From contig NZ_CP049888.1 of assembly GCF_011304355.1 (NCBI RefSeq), positions 372,001 through 436,000 on the forward strand: 64,000 nt of DNA, given 5' to 3'. Below are positions 43,279-51,172 of this stretch, piece by piece. Positions within the stretch are counted from its first letter, which is position 1, and each line of letters starts with the position of its first letter. Below the pieces are notes generated by a model. It was given only the letters and a program-made list of their open reading frames with translations. It did no database searches and was not told the DNA's origin. Source of the stretch: Weissella coleopterorum. Lineage in GTDB: Bacteria > Bacillota > Bacilli > Lactobacillales > Lactobacillaceae. Position numbers and translations under genes: made by a program.

Positions 43279-44803
43279 AACCGTTTTCATCGCTGTTCTG
43301 ACTTGAAAAATAGCTTGTAGCTTGAATCGCCGTTTTCCAACCTTTTTTTAATTCTTTTCGTCGTTGAACGGACATTTGAGGAGTAAATTCACGTCCACGA
43401 GATGATAATCCAGCTAAGGCTTCAGGTGATTCCCAATAACCGATCGCCAAACCGGCTAAAAAGGCGGCTCCCAGAGGAGTTGTATCTTCATACATTGAGC
43501 GGTCGATCGTCAATCCGGTAATATCAGCTTGAAATTGCATTAGGTATGGGTTTCTTGAGACGGAACCATCCACTTTAATGGCCGCTAGTTGAGCACCGCT
43601 ATCTTCACGCATGGTGCGCAAAATGTCTGCAATTTGATAGGCAATGGATTGGACGGTGGCCTTGATGAAGTCGTTCTTATTGGTTCCTCGGGTAATTCCA
43701 AAGACGGATCCACGTGCTTGAGGATCCCAATATGGTGCACCAAGACCAGCAAAGGCGGGAACCACATAGAGTTCATCATCACTGGTGGATTTTTCAGCAG
43801 CTTCCCAGGAGTCGGGGACTTCATCAATTAAATTCAATCCATCATTGAGCCAACGAATGGCTGAACCAGCGGTAAAGACAGAACCTTCTAAGGCGTAGAC
43901 TGGCTTATCATTGATCTGGTAGGCAATTGTTGAAATTAAATCGTGATTGGAGTTAATTAATTGATCACCCGTATTTAATAGTAGGAAAGCACCAGAACCA
44001 TAGGTGGTTTTAACAGTACCAGCTTGAAAGCCTAATTGTCCGATAAGCCCGGCATTTTGGTCACCAATGACCGCTGCAATCGGTACCTCAGCGCCAAAAA
44101 ATCGAAGTGGACCAGTGGTCGCAATCTGTCCGTTTGACTTCGTCACTTCGGGAAGCATATTTTTAGGAATATTGAAAATTTTTAATAATTCCTCGTCCCA
44201 AGTGCGGGTGCGAATATTAAAAAGCATTGTGCGCGAAGCATTTGAAATATCTGTAATGTGGCTTTGGCGATCACTTAATTGCCAAACCAACCAGCTATCA
44301 ACAGTTCCAAATAGTAAGTCGCCCTTTTCAGCTGCCGCCTGCGCTCCCTTGACATGGTCTAAAATCCAGCGAATTTTAGTGGCTGAAAAATAGGCACTCA
44401 AAGGGAGACCGGTTTTTTCTCGGATCAACTCTTCATAGCCATCAGCCTTCACTTGATCAGCGATAGTTTGCGATTGGGTAGAAGACCAAATAATAGCGTT
44501 ATAAATTGGTTGCCCTGTTTGGCGATTCCAAACGATCGTGGACTCCCGTTGGCTGGCAATTCCAATCGCTTGAATTGATTGAGCTTGAATACCAGCTTCA
44601 ATCATTGTATCCGTAATGGCATTCTTGGTGGTCCGCCAGATGGCTTCTGGAGATTGTTCTTCCCACCCCACCTGCGGGTTAATTGGGGTAAGAGGGATAG
44701 CGGTACTGGCAACACGTCGCGCGTTTTGGTTGAATAGGACGGCTCGTGATCCGGTGGTACCCTGATCAATTGCTAAAATATATTCTGGTCTTTTAATTGC
44801 CAT
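43277..44803 (-). CDS. glpK: Glycerol kinase
   Basis: The 508-residue FGGY-family product phosphorylates glycerol to glycerol 3-phosphate. The nucleotide motif D-Q-G-T-T-G-S-R is at 13-20; substrate residues include Arg86-Glu87 (S-Q-R-E), Trp106, Tyr138 and the Asp in I-G-D-Q-N-A. In enterococcal GlpK the His of S-Y-H-F-Y-G (H232) is phosphorylated by the PTS protein HPr to activate the enzyme; here that segment reads G-P-L-R-F-F-G with Arg234. No glpF or glpD is adjacent. The ATG at 44803 follows AGAAGGAG. Confidence 0.93.
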   Translation of the reverse strand: MAIKRPEYILAIDQGTTGSRAVLFNQNARRVASTAIPLTPINPQVGWEEQSPEAIWRTTKNAITDTMIEAGIQAQSIQAIGIASQRESTIVWNRQTGQPIYNAIIWSSTQSQTIADQVKADGYEELIREKTGLPLSAYFSATKIRWILDHVKGAQAAAEKGDLLFGTVDSWLVWQLSDRQSHITDISNASRTMLFNIRTRTWDEELLKIFNIPKNMLPEVTKSNGQIATTGPLRFFGAEVPIAAVIGDQNAGLIGQLGFQAGTVKTTYGSGAFLLLNTGDQLINSNHDLISTIAYQINDKPVYALEGSVFTAGSAIRWLNDGLNLIDEVPDSWEAAEKSTSDDELYVVPAFAGLGAPYWDPQARGSVFGITRGTNKNDFIKATVQSIAYQIADILRTMREDSGAQLAAIKVDGSVSRNPYLMQFQADITGLTIDRSMYEDTTPLGAAFLAGLAIGYWESPEALAGLSSRGREFTPQMSVQRRKELKKGWKTAIQATSYFSSQNSDENG

Positions 44804-44855
44804 ACAACACTCCTTCTGAACTAAAAATAAAAGTTACTTGATAATTATTAACATC

Positions 44856-44864
44856 AGTATACCA
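44856..44864 (-). promoter_or_regulatory. Extended -10 promoter of glpK
   Basis: On the minus strand TGGTATACT lies about 53 bases before the glpK ATG. The rest of the 44804-45297 gap (about 490 bases) holds the purR promoter at its right end and otherwise no gene I can support. Confidence 0.5.
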
Positions 44865-45225
44865 ATTTTTCAGGTTGTGCTAAACTGCTTTTGACAATAT
44901 TTGGTTTGAATGCGCCATTATTGCTGGTACATTGCTAGAATGATCTGAAATAGTTTTGAATAATTTAATAGAATTAAATAGTTAACTATTTGCATCACAA
45001 TCTTTTTGAAAGAGGAAGTGTTAATTTGGATAAAAGATCATTACTAGTAACAGCAAGATGCACAAATGGGTAAATGAAAAAAGTCTTAATCTGAGATTAT
45101 GCGGGGGGACTTGGGATTTTATTTTGTATAGATTAAAATCAAATAATTTCATGATAAGGGCGGCTTAGAACCAGATTGATTTGGTTGTAATTGAATTTAT
45201 GATGAAAGTTTAAGGTCTAAGCGGT

Positions 45226-45282
45226 AACGTTCGGCTTTTCATGTTATTATTAAAGTATCTATATTTGTAAAACACGAACAAT
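45226..45282 (+). promoter_or_regulatory. purR promoter with two PurBox-like elements
   Basis: TGTTATTAT (45242-45250) is an extended -10. AACGTTCGGCTTT (45226-45238) is a PurBox-like element on the minus strand (11 of 13 to AWWWCCGAACWWT), and AAACACGAACAAT (45270-45282) is another on the plus strand (11 of 13). Opposed pairs of PurBoxes are bound by PurR in B. subtilis, but spacing there is shorter. Autoregulation of purR is the likely meaning. Confidence 0.45.
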
Positions 45283-45297
45283 GAAAAGGAGTGGATC

Positions 45298-46151
45298 ATG
45301 AAAATACGGCGAAGTGATCGACTGGTGGATATGACGCGTTATTTATTGGAGCATCCAAGAACGCTGATTTCATTAACCAAATTTGCTGATCAGTATGAAT
45401 CTGCTAAATCATCGATTTCAGAAGATTTGGCCATTTTAAAGAGAACTTTTTTGCAAAATGGGACAGGAATTTTAGAGACAATTCCGGGTGCAGCGGGGGG
45501 CGCACGATTCACCCCAATCATGTTGGAGAAGGAAGCTCAAAATTTTGTTGCCGGGTTGGTGAACGAAATTAGTGATGAAACTCGGGTTTTGCCCGGGGCT
45601 ACGTTTACTTGTCAGACTTATTGGGACAAACTTGGATTTTACAAAAAATTGGGCGTTTGATTGCGACACAATACATAAAAGAACCGATAGATGCGGTCAT
45701 TACAGCTGCCACAAAAGGAGTGCCTGTTGCGCAGTCAGTTGCAGAAGCATTAAATGTTCCATTTGTGATCGCTAGAAATGATACAAAAGTAACTGAGGGG
45801 CCTACCATGTCTGTTAATTATGTCACGGGTCAAGCTAAGCGTTTAGAGAAAATGGAACTTTCAAGGCGTTCACTCCCCATGGGATCACGAGTTCTAATTG
45901 TTGATGATTTCATGAAAGCTGGCGGAACGATTCGTGGAATGGAATCATTAGTTCGAGAATTTGAAGGAACTGTGGCTGGAGTGGCGGTAGTAGTTGAAGG
46001 TGAGGTTGAGCACCGAGTGATTGATAAGTATACCGGATTAATCCATGTGAATACGGACAAAGAAGGTGGCTTGTTAGATGTGCGGGCCGGTAATTTTAGA
46101 GATGAAATTTATCAGGATAATGCGCAATTGCAACAATTATCACAAAAATAG
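45298..46151 (+). pseudogene. purR: Purine operon repressor PurR, frameshifted as read (probable base-call error)
   Basis: PurR is a PRPP-responsive regulator with an N-terminal winged helix (M-K-I-R-R-S-D-R-L-V-D-M-T-R-Y-L) and a phosphoribosyltransferase-like domain. The first frame (45298-45660) ends abnormally after T-R-V-L-P-G; the second frame resumes at Y-V-Y-L-S-D-L-L-G-Q and carries the PRPP loop (V-L-I-V-D-D-F-M-K-A-G-G-T). One G added to the run at 45595-45598 restores R-V-L-P-G-G-Y and a 284-residue protein of normal length. It heads purR-glmU-prs, as in other Firmicutes. Confidence 0.88.
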
Positions 46152-46176
46152 TTAGGTTTAGATTGAAAGTGAGAGC

Positions 46177-47571
46177 ATGATGGAACGATATAGCATTATT
46201 ATGGCGGCTGGTAAGGGAACTCGGATGAAGTCTAAATTACCCAAGGTTTTACATCAAGTTGGTGGTAAAACGATGGTTGATTTGGTTTTGGATACTATTT
46301 TAGCAACTGGAGTTAAAAAAGTGGTGACAGTTGTTGGGCATGAAGCAGAATTAGTACAAGCTCAAGTGGCCGATCGATCTGAAGTAGTGGTGCAAGCATT
46401 ACAATTAGGGACAGGGCATGCCGTTCAGATGGCGGCACCAATTTTGGCAAAACAAAAAGGCGCAACTTTAATTGCGTCAGGAGATGCTCCATTATTCACG
46501 CAAGCAACGTATGAACAGGCTTTTGCTTATCATGAGCAAAGTGGGAATGCGGTGACTGTATTAACGGCCAAAGCACAAGACCCATTTGGCTATGGACGTA
46601 TTATTAGAGATCATGATGGTGCTGTCTTACGAATTGTTGAACAAAAAGATGCGAATAATACTGAGGCTAAGGTTGATGAAATCAATACTGGGGTCTACGT
46701 TTTTGATAATCAACTTTTGTTTACGGCGTTAGAACAGGTGAATAACGATAATGCCCAGGGTGAGTACTACTTACCAGATACTTTGGAAATTTTACGGAAC
46801 CAAGCGCATATAGTGGGAGCCTATCAGATTGAAGATTTTAATGAATCAATGGGAGTGAATGATCGAATTGCCTTAGCCCAAGCAAATCAAGTGTTACGCC
46901 AAAGGATCAATGTTCAACATATGCGCAATGGGGTGACATTAATTGATCCTCAAAATACATATATCGACGTGGATGTCCAAATTGAAGCTGATACCGTAAT
47001 TGAAAGTAATGTCATTTTAAAAGGAAAAACGGTCATTGAAAGTGATGTGATCTTAACAGCGGGAACTCGAATTATTGATTCACAAATTAAAGCGGGGAGT
47101 ATCATTGAGAATTCAACCATCGAAGCTTCGGTGGTTGGGCCACAAGCAACAATTGGACCTTATGCTCATTTGCGCCCAGCTTCCGAGGTGGGCTTGCGGG
47201 CCCATGTGGGGAACTTTGTGGAGTTAAAGAAGGCCCAATTAGGAACCGATACTAAAGCTGGCCATCTGACATATATTGGGGATGCTACGATTGGATCTGA
47301 GGTTAACATTGGGGCTGGAACGGTCTTTGTGAATTACGATGGTCAAAACAAACACCATACAAAAATTGGTGATCGGGCTTTTATTGGCTCAAATACTAAG
47401 ATTGTGGCTCCCGTTGAAATGGGGGCTGAGACAATCTCAGCAGCGGGGTCAACGATTACACATGATATTCCAGATCACGCGATGGGAATTGCTCGAGCCC
47501 GTCAAGAGAATAAGTTGGATTTTTGGGACCGCTTACCAATCGCAAACAAATTTAAATCTGCAAAAAAGTGA
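46177..47571 (+). CDS. glmU: Bifunctional UDP-N-acetylglucosamine pyrophosphorylase/glucosamine-1-phosphate acetyltransferase
   Basis: The 464-residue product makes UDP-GlcNAc for peptidoglycan and teichoic acids. The uridyltransferase loop A-A-G-K-G-T-R-M is near residue 11. The C-terminal half is a left-handed beta helix of hexapeptide repeats ending in the acetyltransferase site (N-Y-D-G-Q-N-K-H-H-T). The start is ATG 46177 or 46180, with AGTGAGAG upstream. It lies 25 bases after purR and 81 before prs. Confidence 0.96.
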   Translation: MMERYSIIMAAGKGTRMKSKLPKVLHQVGGKTMVDLVLDTILATGVKKVVTVVGHEAELVQAQVADRSEVVVQALQLGTGHAVQMAAPILAKQKGATLIASGDAPLFTQATYEQAFAYHEQSGNAVTVLTAKAQDPFGYGRIIRDHDGAVLRIVEQKDANNTEAKVDEINTGVYVFDNQLLFTALEQVNNDNAQGEYYLPDTLEILRNQAHIVGAYQIEDFNESMGVNDRIALAQANQVLRQRINVQHMRNGVTLIDPQNTYIDVDVQIEADTVIESNVILKGKTVIESDVILTAGTRIIDSQIKAGSIIENSTIEASVVGPQATIGPYAHLRPASEVGLRAHVGNFVELKKAQLGTDTKAGHLTYIGDATIGSEVNIGAGTVFVNYDGQNKHHTKIGDRAFIGSNTKIVAPVEMGAETISAAGSTITHDIPDHAMGIARARQENKLDFWDRLPIANKFKSAKK

Positions 47572-47580
47572 ATTTTCACA

Positions 47581-47609
47581 TTGAGAAAAAGCATAAAAAA
47601 AGCTAAAAT
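47581..47609 (+). promoter_or_regulatory. Promoter of prs
   Basis: TTGAGA (47581-47586), a 17-base spacer and TAAAAT (47604-47609) lie between glmU and prs, giving prs its own start in addition to readthrough from purR-glmU. Confidence 0.6.
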
Positions 47610-47652
47610 TGGAATAGATAAAAAACGATGATAATCGGTTTTGGAGGAAAAA

Positions 47653-48645
47653 ATGGCGAAATATGCAGATCCGCATTTGAAGGTCTTTTCATTAAGTGGA
47701 AATCAGCCCCTTGCCCAAAAAGTGGCAGCGGCGATTGGAGTAGAACTATCAAAAATCAATATATCTCGTTTTTCGGATGGTGAAATTCAGATTAATATTG
47801 AAGAGTCTGTTCGAGGTGATAACGTTTATATAATTCAATCGACATCCGCACCGGTCAATGATAATTTGATGGAACTGCTGATTATGATTGATGCCTTGCG
47901 ACGAGCAAGTGCAAAAACAATCAATGTCGTGATGCCTTATTATGGCTACGCTAGGCAAGATCGTAAGGCGCGTTCGCGCGAGCCTATTACCGCTAAATTA
48001 GTCGCTAATATGCTAGAAACGGTGGGTGCAACTCGGGTCCTTGCTTTGGACCTACACGCGGCACAAATTCAAGGATTCTTTGATATTCCTGTAGATCATA
48101 TGGCTGGAGCGGCTAAGTTAGCAGACTATTTGATCACAAGTGGCATTGCAAATGATAACACCATTGTGGTTTCCCCTGATCATGGTGGGGTAACACGAGC
48201 GCGTGCCTTGGCTGAGTTATTAGGTTCAAGTGAACCGATCGCGATCATTGATAAACGTCGCCCGAAAGCTAATGTGGCTCAAATTATGAATATCATCGGG
48301 GATGTTAAAGGCAAGCGAGCCATTATGATTGATGACATTATTGATACGGGTGGAACTATCGCTAAGGGGGCACAAAAGCTGAGAGATGAGGGTGCTGCTG
48401 AGGTCTACGTTGTGGCGACGCATGCGGTCTTTTCTGCCGCGGCAGTCGACAATCTTCAAAATTCGGTTTTTGAAAAAGTCATTGTGACTGACTCAATTGA
48501 TTTACCTGAATCTAAGAAATTTCCAAAGCTTGTTCAAGTTACGATTGCTGATATGATGGCAGAAGCAATTGTTCGCATCAATGAAAACCGCGCAGTTTCG
48601 CCAATGTTTAGAAAACGTTTTAATGTGAATGAAATCAGCAAATAA
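47653..48645 (+). CDS. prs: Ribose-phosphate pyrophosphokinase
   Basis: The 330-residue product makes PRPP from ribose 5-phosphate and ATP, feeding purine, pyrimidine, His and Trp synthesis. It shows [11 protein letters not shown] with the flexible loop R-S-R-E-P-I-T-A-K, and the PRPP-binding loop [11 protein letters not shown]. The ATG at 47653 follows TTGGAGG; the in-frame TTG at 47641 lies in that ribosome binding site. Its neighbour purR encodes a PRPP-sensing repressor. Confidence 0.97.
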   Translation: MAKYADPHLKVFSLSGNQPLAQKVAAAIGVELSKINISRFSDGEIQINIEESVRGDNVYIIQSTSAPVNDNLMELLIMIDALRRASAKTINVVMPYYGYARQDRKARSREPITAKLVANMLETVGATRVLALDLHAAQIQGFFDIPVDHMAGAAKLADYLITSGIANDNTIVVSPDHGGVTRARALAELLGSSEPIAIIDKRRPKANVAQIMNIIGDVKGKRAIMIDDIIDTGGTIAKGAQKLRDEGAAEVYVVATHAVFSAAAVDNLQNSVFEKVIVTDSIDLPESKKFPKLVQVTIADMMAEAIVRINENRAVSPMFRKRFNVNEISK

Positions 48646-48653
48646 ATTTAATT

Positions 48654-48692
48654 AAACAACCATCAGCTGAATTAATGTTGGGGTTGTTTTTT
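48654..48692 (+). terminator. Intrinsic terminator after prs
   Basis: AAACAACC and GGTTGTTT pair around a loop that itself contains CA/TG pairing, then a T run. Confidence 0.8.
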
Positions 48693-48759
48693 AATTGTTG
48701 CGCCTTTTTAATCATATTAAAGCGTCCGGTTAACTAGTGATTATCTTGATAATTAAGGC

Positions 48760-48788
48760 TTGTTTTTGGAATGTAAAAATGCTAAACT
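48760..48788 (+). promoter_or_regulatory. Promoter of rpsF-ssb-rpsR
   Basis: TTGTTT (48760-48765), a 17-base spacer and TAAACT (48783-48788), with TG at 48780-48781 forming an extended -10. The transcript would begin near 48795, about 70 bases before rpsF. Confidence 0.65.
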
Positions 48789-48803
48789 AATCCAATGTGA
48801 GTA

Positions 48804-48867
48804 GCACAAATAGTGCAACTTCTTGCCGGCAATTTGGACCGGCCATAGACCAAAAGGAGGAAATGTT
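48804..48867 (+). promoter_or_regulatory. Probable S6:S18-binding leader of rpsF
   Basis: GCAC/GTGC (48804-48816) is followed by GCCGG (48825-48829) pairing with CCGGC (48839-48843). A CCG-containing stem-loop ahead of rpsF is the known binding site by which the S6:S18 complex represses its own mRNA in many bacteria. Assignment here rests on position and the CCG stem only. Confidence 0.5.
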
Positions 48868-49167
48868 ATGTACGAAATGACTTATATTGTTCGCCCTGAT
48901 ATCGATGCTGATGCTAAGAAGGCATTGGTTGAGCGTTTTGACGCGATTTTGACTGACAACGGAGCATCAATTGCTGAATCAAAAGATTGGTCATCACGCC
49001 GTTTTGCTTATGAAATTGCGGGATACCACGAAGGAACATATCATATTGTTAACTTCACAGCTGAAGATGACAAGGCGATTAACGAATTTGATCGTTTGGC
49101 TAAGATCTCAGAAGATATCTTACGTCACATGGTTGTTAACCGCGAAGTTAAATCAGAAGCTAAGTAA
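48868..49167 (+). CDS. rpsF: 30S ribosomal protein S6
   Basis: The 99-residue product begins [11 protein letters not shown] and has the S6 ferredoxin-like fold pattern ending H-M-V-V-N-R-E-V. It pairs with S18, encoded two genes later. The ATG at 48868 follows AAAAGGAGG; an earlier in-frame ATG at 48823 lies in the leader stem. Confidence 0.97.
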   Translation: MYEMTYIVRPDIDADAKKALVERFDAILTDNGASIAESKDWSSRRFAYEIAGYHEGTYHIVNFTAEDDKAINEFDRLAKISEDILRHMVVNREVKSEAK

Positions 49168-49213
49168 TTAGTAGCATCGCTGTTAATTTGAATTGAATGA
49201 AAGGAGACTTTGT

Positions 49214-49759
49214 ATGAATCGTGTAGTACTTGTTGGACGTTTGGTCCGCGATGTTGAATTACGCTATACTCAATCTGGCACGGCTGTAGCATCGTTTAGT
49301 GTTGCTGTAGATCGTCGTCGTACTAATCAAAATGGTGAACGGGAAACTGATTTTATCAATGCAACGATTTGGTCAAAAGCGGCTGAGAATTTTGCGAATT
49401 TTACTTCAAAGGGTTCAAGAGTGGCAATTGATGGACGTTTACAAACTAGTAGTTACCAAAATCAACAAGGACAAACGGTCTATCGTACTGAAGTCATCGT
49501 TGAGAATTTTGACTTATTAGAAACGCGGGCTGAATCTGAGGCTCGCCGCTCAAGTGCAGGTAATAATGGAAACAGCAACCAGAATAGCTTTAATGCTGCT
49601 CCGGCTGGTAATCCGTTTGGAACGCCCAATAATAATGAGAATAATTCGGGGAATGTCTTTGGTGGGAATAATAATTCTTCGACCAATGCATCCAACAACA
49701 ATGATCCATTTGCTGGTGGTCAAGAAATTGACATATCAGATGATGATCTACCATTCTAA
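49214..49759 (+). CDS. ssb: Single-stranded DNA-binding protein
   Basis: The 181-residue product has an OB-fold (N-R-V-V-L-V-G-R-L-V-R-D-V-E-L-R-Y at the start), a long flexible linker rich in N, S and G (about residues 110-170), and the acidic partner-binding tail ending D-I-S-D-D-D-L-P-F. It coats single-stranded DNA in replication and repair. The ATG at 49214 follows AAAGGAG. It lies between rpsF and rpsR, the standard order. Confidence 0.97.
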   Translation: MNRVVLVGRLVRDVELRYTQSGTAVASFSVAVDRRRTNQNGERETDFINATIWSKAAENFANFTSKGSRVAIDGRLQTSSYQNQQGQTVYRTEVIVENFDLLETRAESEARRSSAGNNGNSNQNSFNAAPAGNPFGTPNNNENNSGNVFGGNNNSSTNASNNNDPFAGGQEIDISDDDLPF

Positions 49760-49797
49760 TTTCAAATTATTGAAATCATTATCAGGAGGAATTGAAC

Positions 49798-50043
49798 ATG
49801 GCACAACAACAACGCCGTAGTGGCGGACCACGCCGTCGTCGTAAGGTTGACTTTATCGCAGCTAACCATATCGAATATGTGGATTACAAGGATACTGAAT
49901 TGTTGGAACGTTTCATCTCAGAACGAGGTAAGATTTTACCTCGTCGAGTAACTGGAACTTCAGCAAAGAACCAACGCAAGGTAACAACTGCTATCAAGCG
50001 GGCCCGTATCATGGGACTTATGCCTTTCGTCGTTGAAGACTAA
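49798..50043 (+). CDS. rpsR: 30S ribosomal protein S18
   Basis: The 81-residue product contains the S18 core [20 protein letters not shown] and [10 protein letters not shown]. Its N terminus is the likely target of the RimI acetyltransferase encoded near 13 kb. The ATG at 49798 follows AGGAGGA. rplI and dnaB do not follow, unlike in B. subtilis. Confidence 0.97.
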   Translation: MAQQQRRSGGPRRRRKVDFIAANHIEYVDYKDTELLERFISERGKILPRRVTGTSAKNQRKVTTAIKRARIMGLMPFVVED

Positions 50044-50086
50044 AGTTTAAATTCTGCCTCCATAGTTGATCGTGGAGTAGAAAAGA

Positions 50087-50117
50087 AGAGATTAGGACTT
50101 GTTCCTGGTCTCTTTTT
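50087..50117 (+). terminator. Intrinsic terminator after rpsR
   Basis: AGAGATTAGGA and TCCTGGTCTCT form an 11-pair stem with two G-U pairs, followed by five T. Confidence 0.85.
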
Positions 50118-50220
50118 ATTTGATAAATCAATTTTAGATGGTGGAACACAGGATTGGAGCCTGAGAATGGGGTGTTCTGTGAATGAGGTTAATTCATTAT
50201 TTTTGAATTACTAGCGGATA

Positions 50221-50229
50221 TGGTACAAT
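50221..50229 (+). promoter_or_regulatory. Extended -10 promoter of walR
   Basis: TGGTACAAT is an extended -10 element 35 bases before the ATG at 50265; TTTTGA at 50201 is a poor -35 at 17 bases. Confidence 0.5.
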
Positions 50230-50264
50230 AGTGCCATAGATGTTTTCTGTGGAGGACTGTGGAG

Positions 50265-50969
50265 ATGAGTAAGATTTTAGTCGTGGACGACGAAAAACCG
50301 ATTTCAGATATTATTAAATTCAATCTAACTAAAGAAGGCTATGATGTTATTATTGCGATGGATGGGCAAGAAGCTCTCGATCAATTTGAAGCGGAGAGTC
50401 CAGATTTAGTGTTGCTAGATCAAATGTTACCAGAAGTCGATGGAATGGAAGTTCTACGGCAAATTCGCACGAAATCACAAATTCCGGTTATTATGGTGAC
50501 GGCCAAGGATTCTGAAATCGATAAGGTTTTGGGGCTTGAGATGGGGGCAGATGATTATGTCACCAAGCCGTTTTCAAATCGAGAGTTACTAGCACGGGTT
50601 AAGGCTAATTTGCGCCGGCGCGATAGTAAAGAATATAATGGTGAAGATGAAGATAACTCTGATGATATTAAGATTGGTGACTTAATGATTCATCCGGAAG
50701 CTTATATGGTAACTAAAAACGGTAAGGATATTGAATTGACACACCGTGAATTTGAGTTGTTATCGCATTTAGCTAAGCATATTAGTCAGGTTATGACTCG
50801 CGACGATTTGTTGCAAACCGTTTGGGGTTTTGATTATTTTGGTGATGTCCGAACAGTTGACGTGACAGTTCGTCGGATTCGTGAAAAAATTGAAGATACA
50901 CCTAGTCATCCAAAAATTTTAATGACTCGTCGTGGTGTGGGTTATTATTTAAAAAATTCTGATGAGTAA
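50265..50969 (+). CDS. walR: Response regulator WalR (YycF/VicR)
   Basis: The 234-residue OmpR-family regulator has the phosphoacceptor Asp52 (V-L-L-D-Q-M-L-P), Asp8-Asp9 (V-D-D-E) and conserved Lys in V-T-K-P-F, then a winged-helix DNA-binding domain ([11 protein letters not shown]). WalR controls cell-wall hydrolases and related genes through direct repeats TGTWAH-N5-TGTWAH. The ATG at 50265 follows GGAGGA; the in-frame GTG at 50259 is too close. A terminator follows, before walK. Confidence 0.97.
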   Translation: MSKILVVDDEKPISDIIKFNLTKEGYDVIIAMDGQEALDQFEAESPDLVLLDQMLPEVDGMEVLRQIRTKSQIPVIMVTAKDSEIDKVLGLEMGADDYVTKPFSNRELLARVKANLRRRDSKEYNGEDEDNSDDIKIGDLMIHPEAYMVTKNGKDIELTHREFELLSHLAKHISQVMTRDDLLQTVWGFDYFGDVRTVDVTVRRIREKIEDTPSHPKILMTRRGVGYYLKNSDE

Positions 50970-50984
50970 AAATTAATTAGAGTG

Positions 50985-51015
50985 AAAAAGTTAGTTAGCG
51001 ATAACTAGCTTTTTT
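50985..51015 (+). terminator. Strong intrinsic terminator between walR and walK
   Basis: AAAAAGTTAGTTA and TAACTAGCTTTTT pair over 13 positions (one G-U) with a GCGA tetraloop. It lies 16 bases after the walR stop, in a place where most Firmicutes have a continuous walRK operon. Confidence 0.85.
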
Positions 51016-51053
51016 ATATGTTTGAAAATTAATGCATTGTTTTAATATTAAAT

Positions 51054-51096
51054 TGTTAAAGAAATGCAAAATTTTTATTTAATAAGGCGGTATAAT
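51054..51096 (+). promoter_or_regulatory. Probable walK promoter with a WalR-box-like repeat
   Basis: TATAAT (51091-51096) is a consensus -10, without a clear -35. Upstream, TGTTAA-N5-TGCAAA (51054-51070) matches the WalR box TGTWAH-N5-TGTWAH at 11 of 12 positions. A small hairpin CCTGTT/AACAGG (51129-51142) lies between the promoter and walK. Confidence 0.4.
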
Positions 51097-51172
51097 TAAA
51101 TTAATATATAATGGACTGAATTTGTTATCCTGTTTTAACAGGTGAAATGGTCCCACGGACGAGGAGCTCATT

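Noticed and set aside
45028..45075. Fifteen-codon frame starting TTG after AGAGGAAG, followed by further broken coding-like bits to 45140
   Set aside because: Too short and without recognisable similarity; could be the remains of a gene but cannot be supported.
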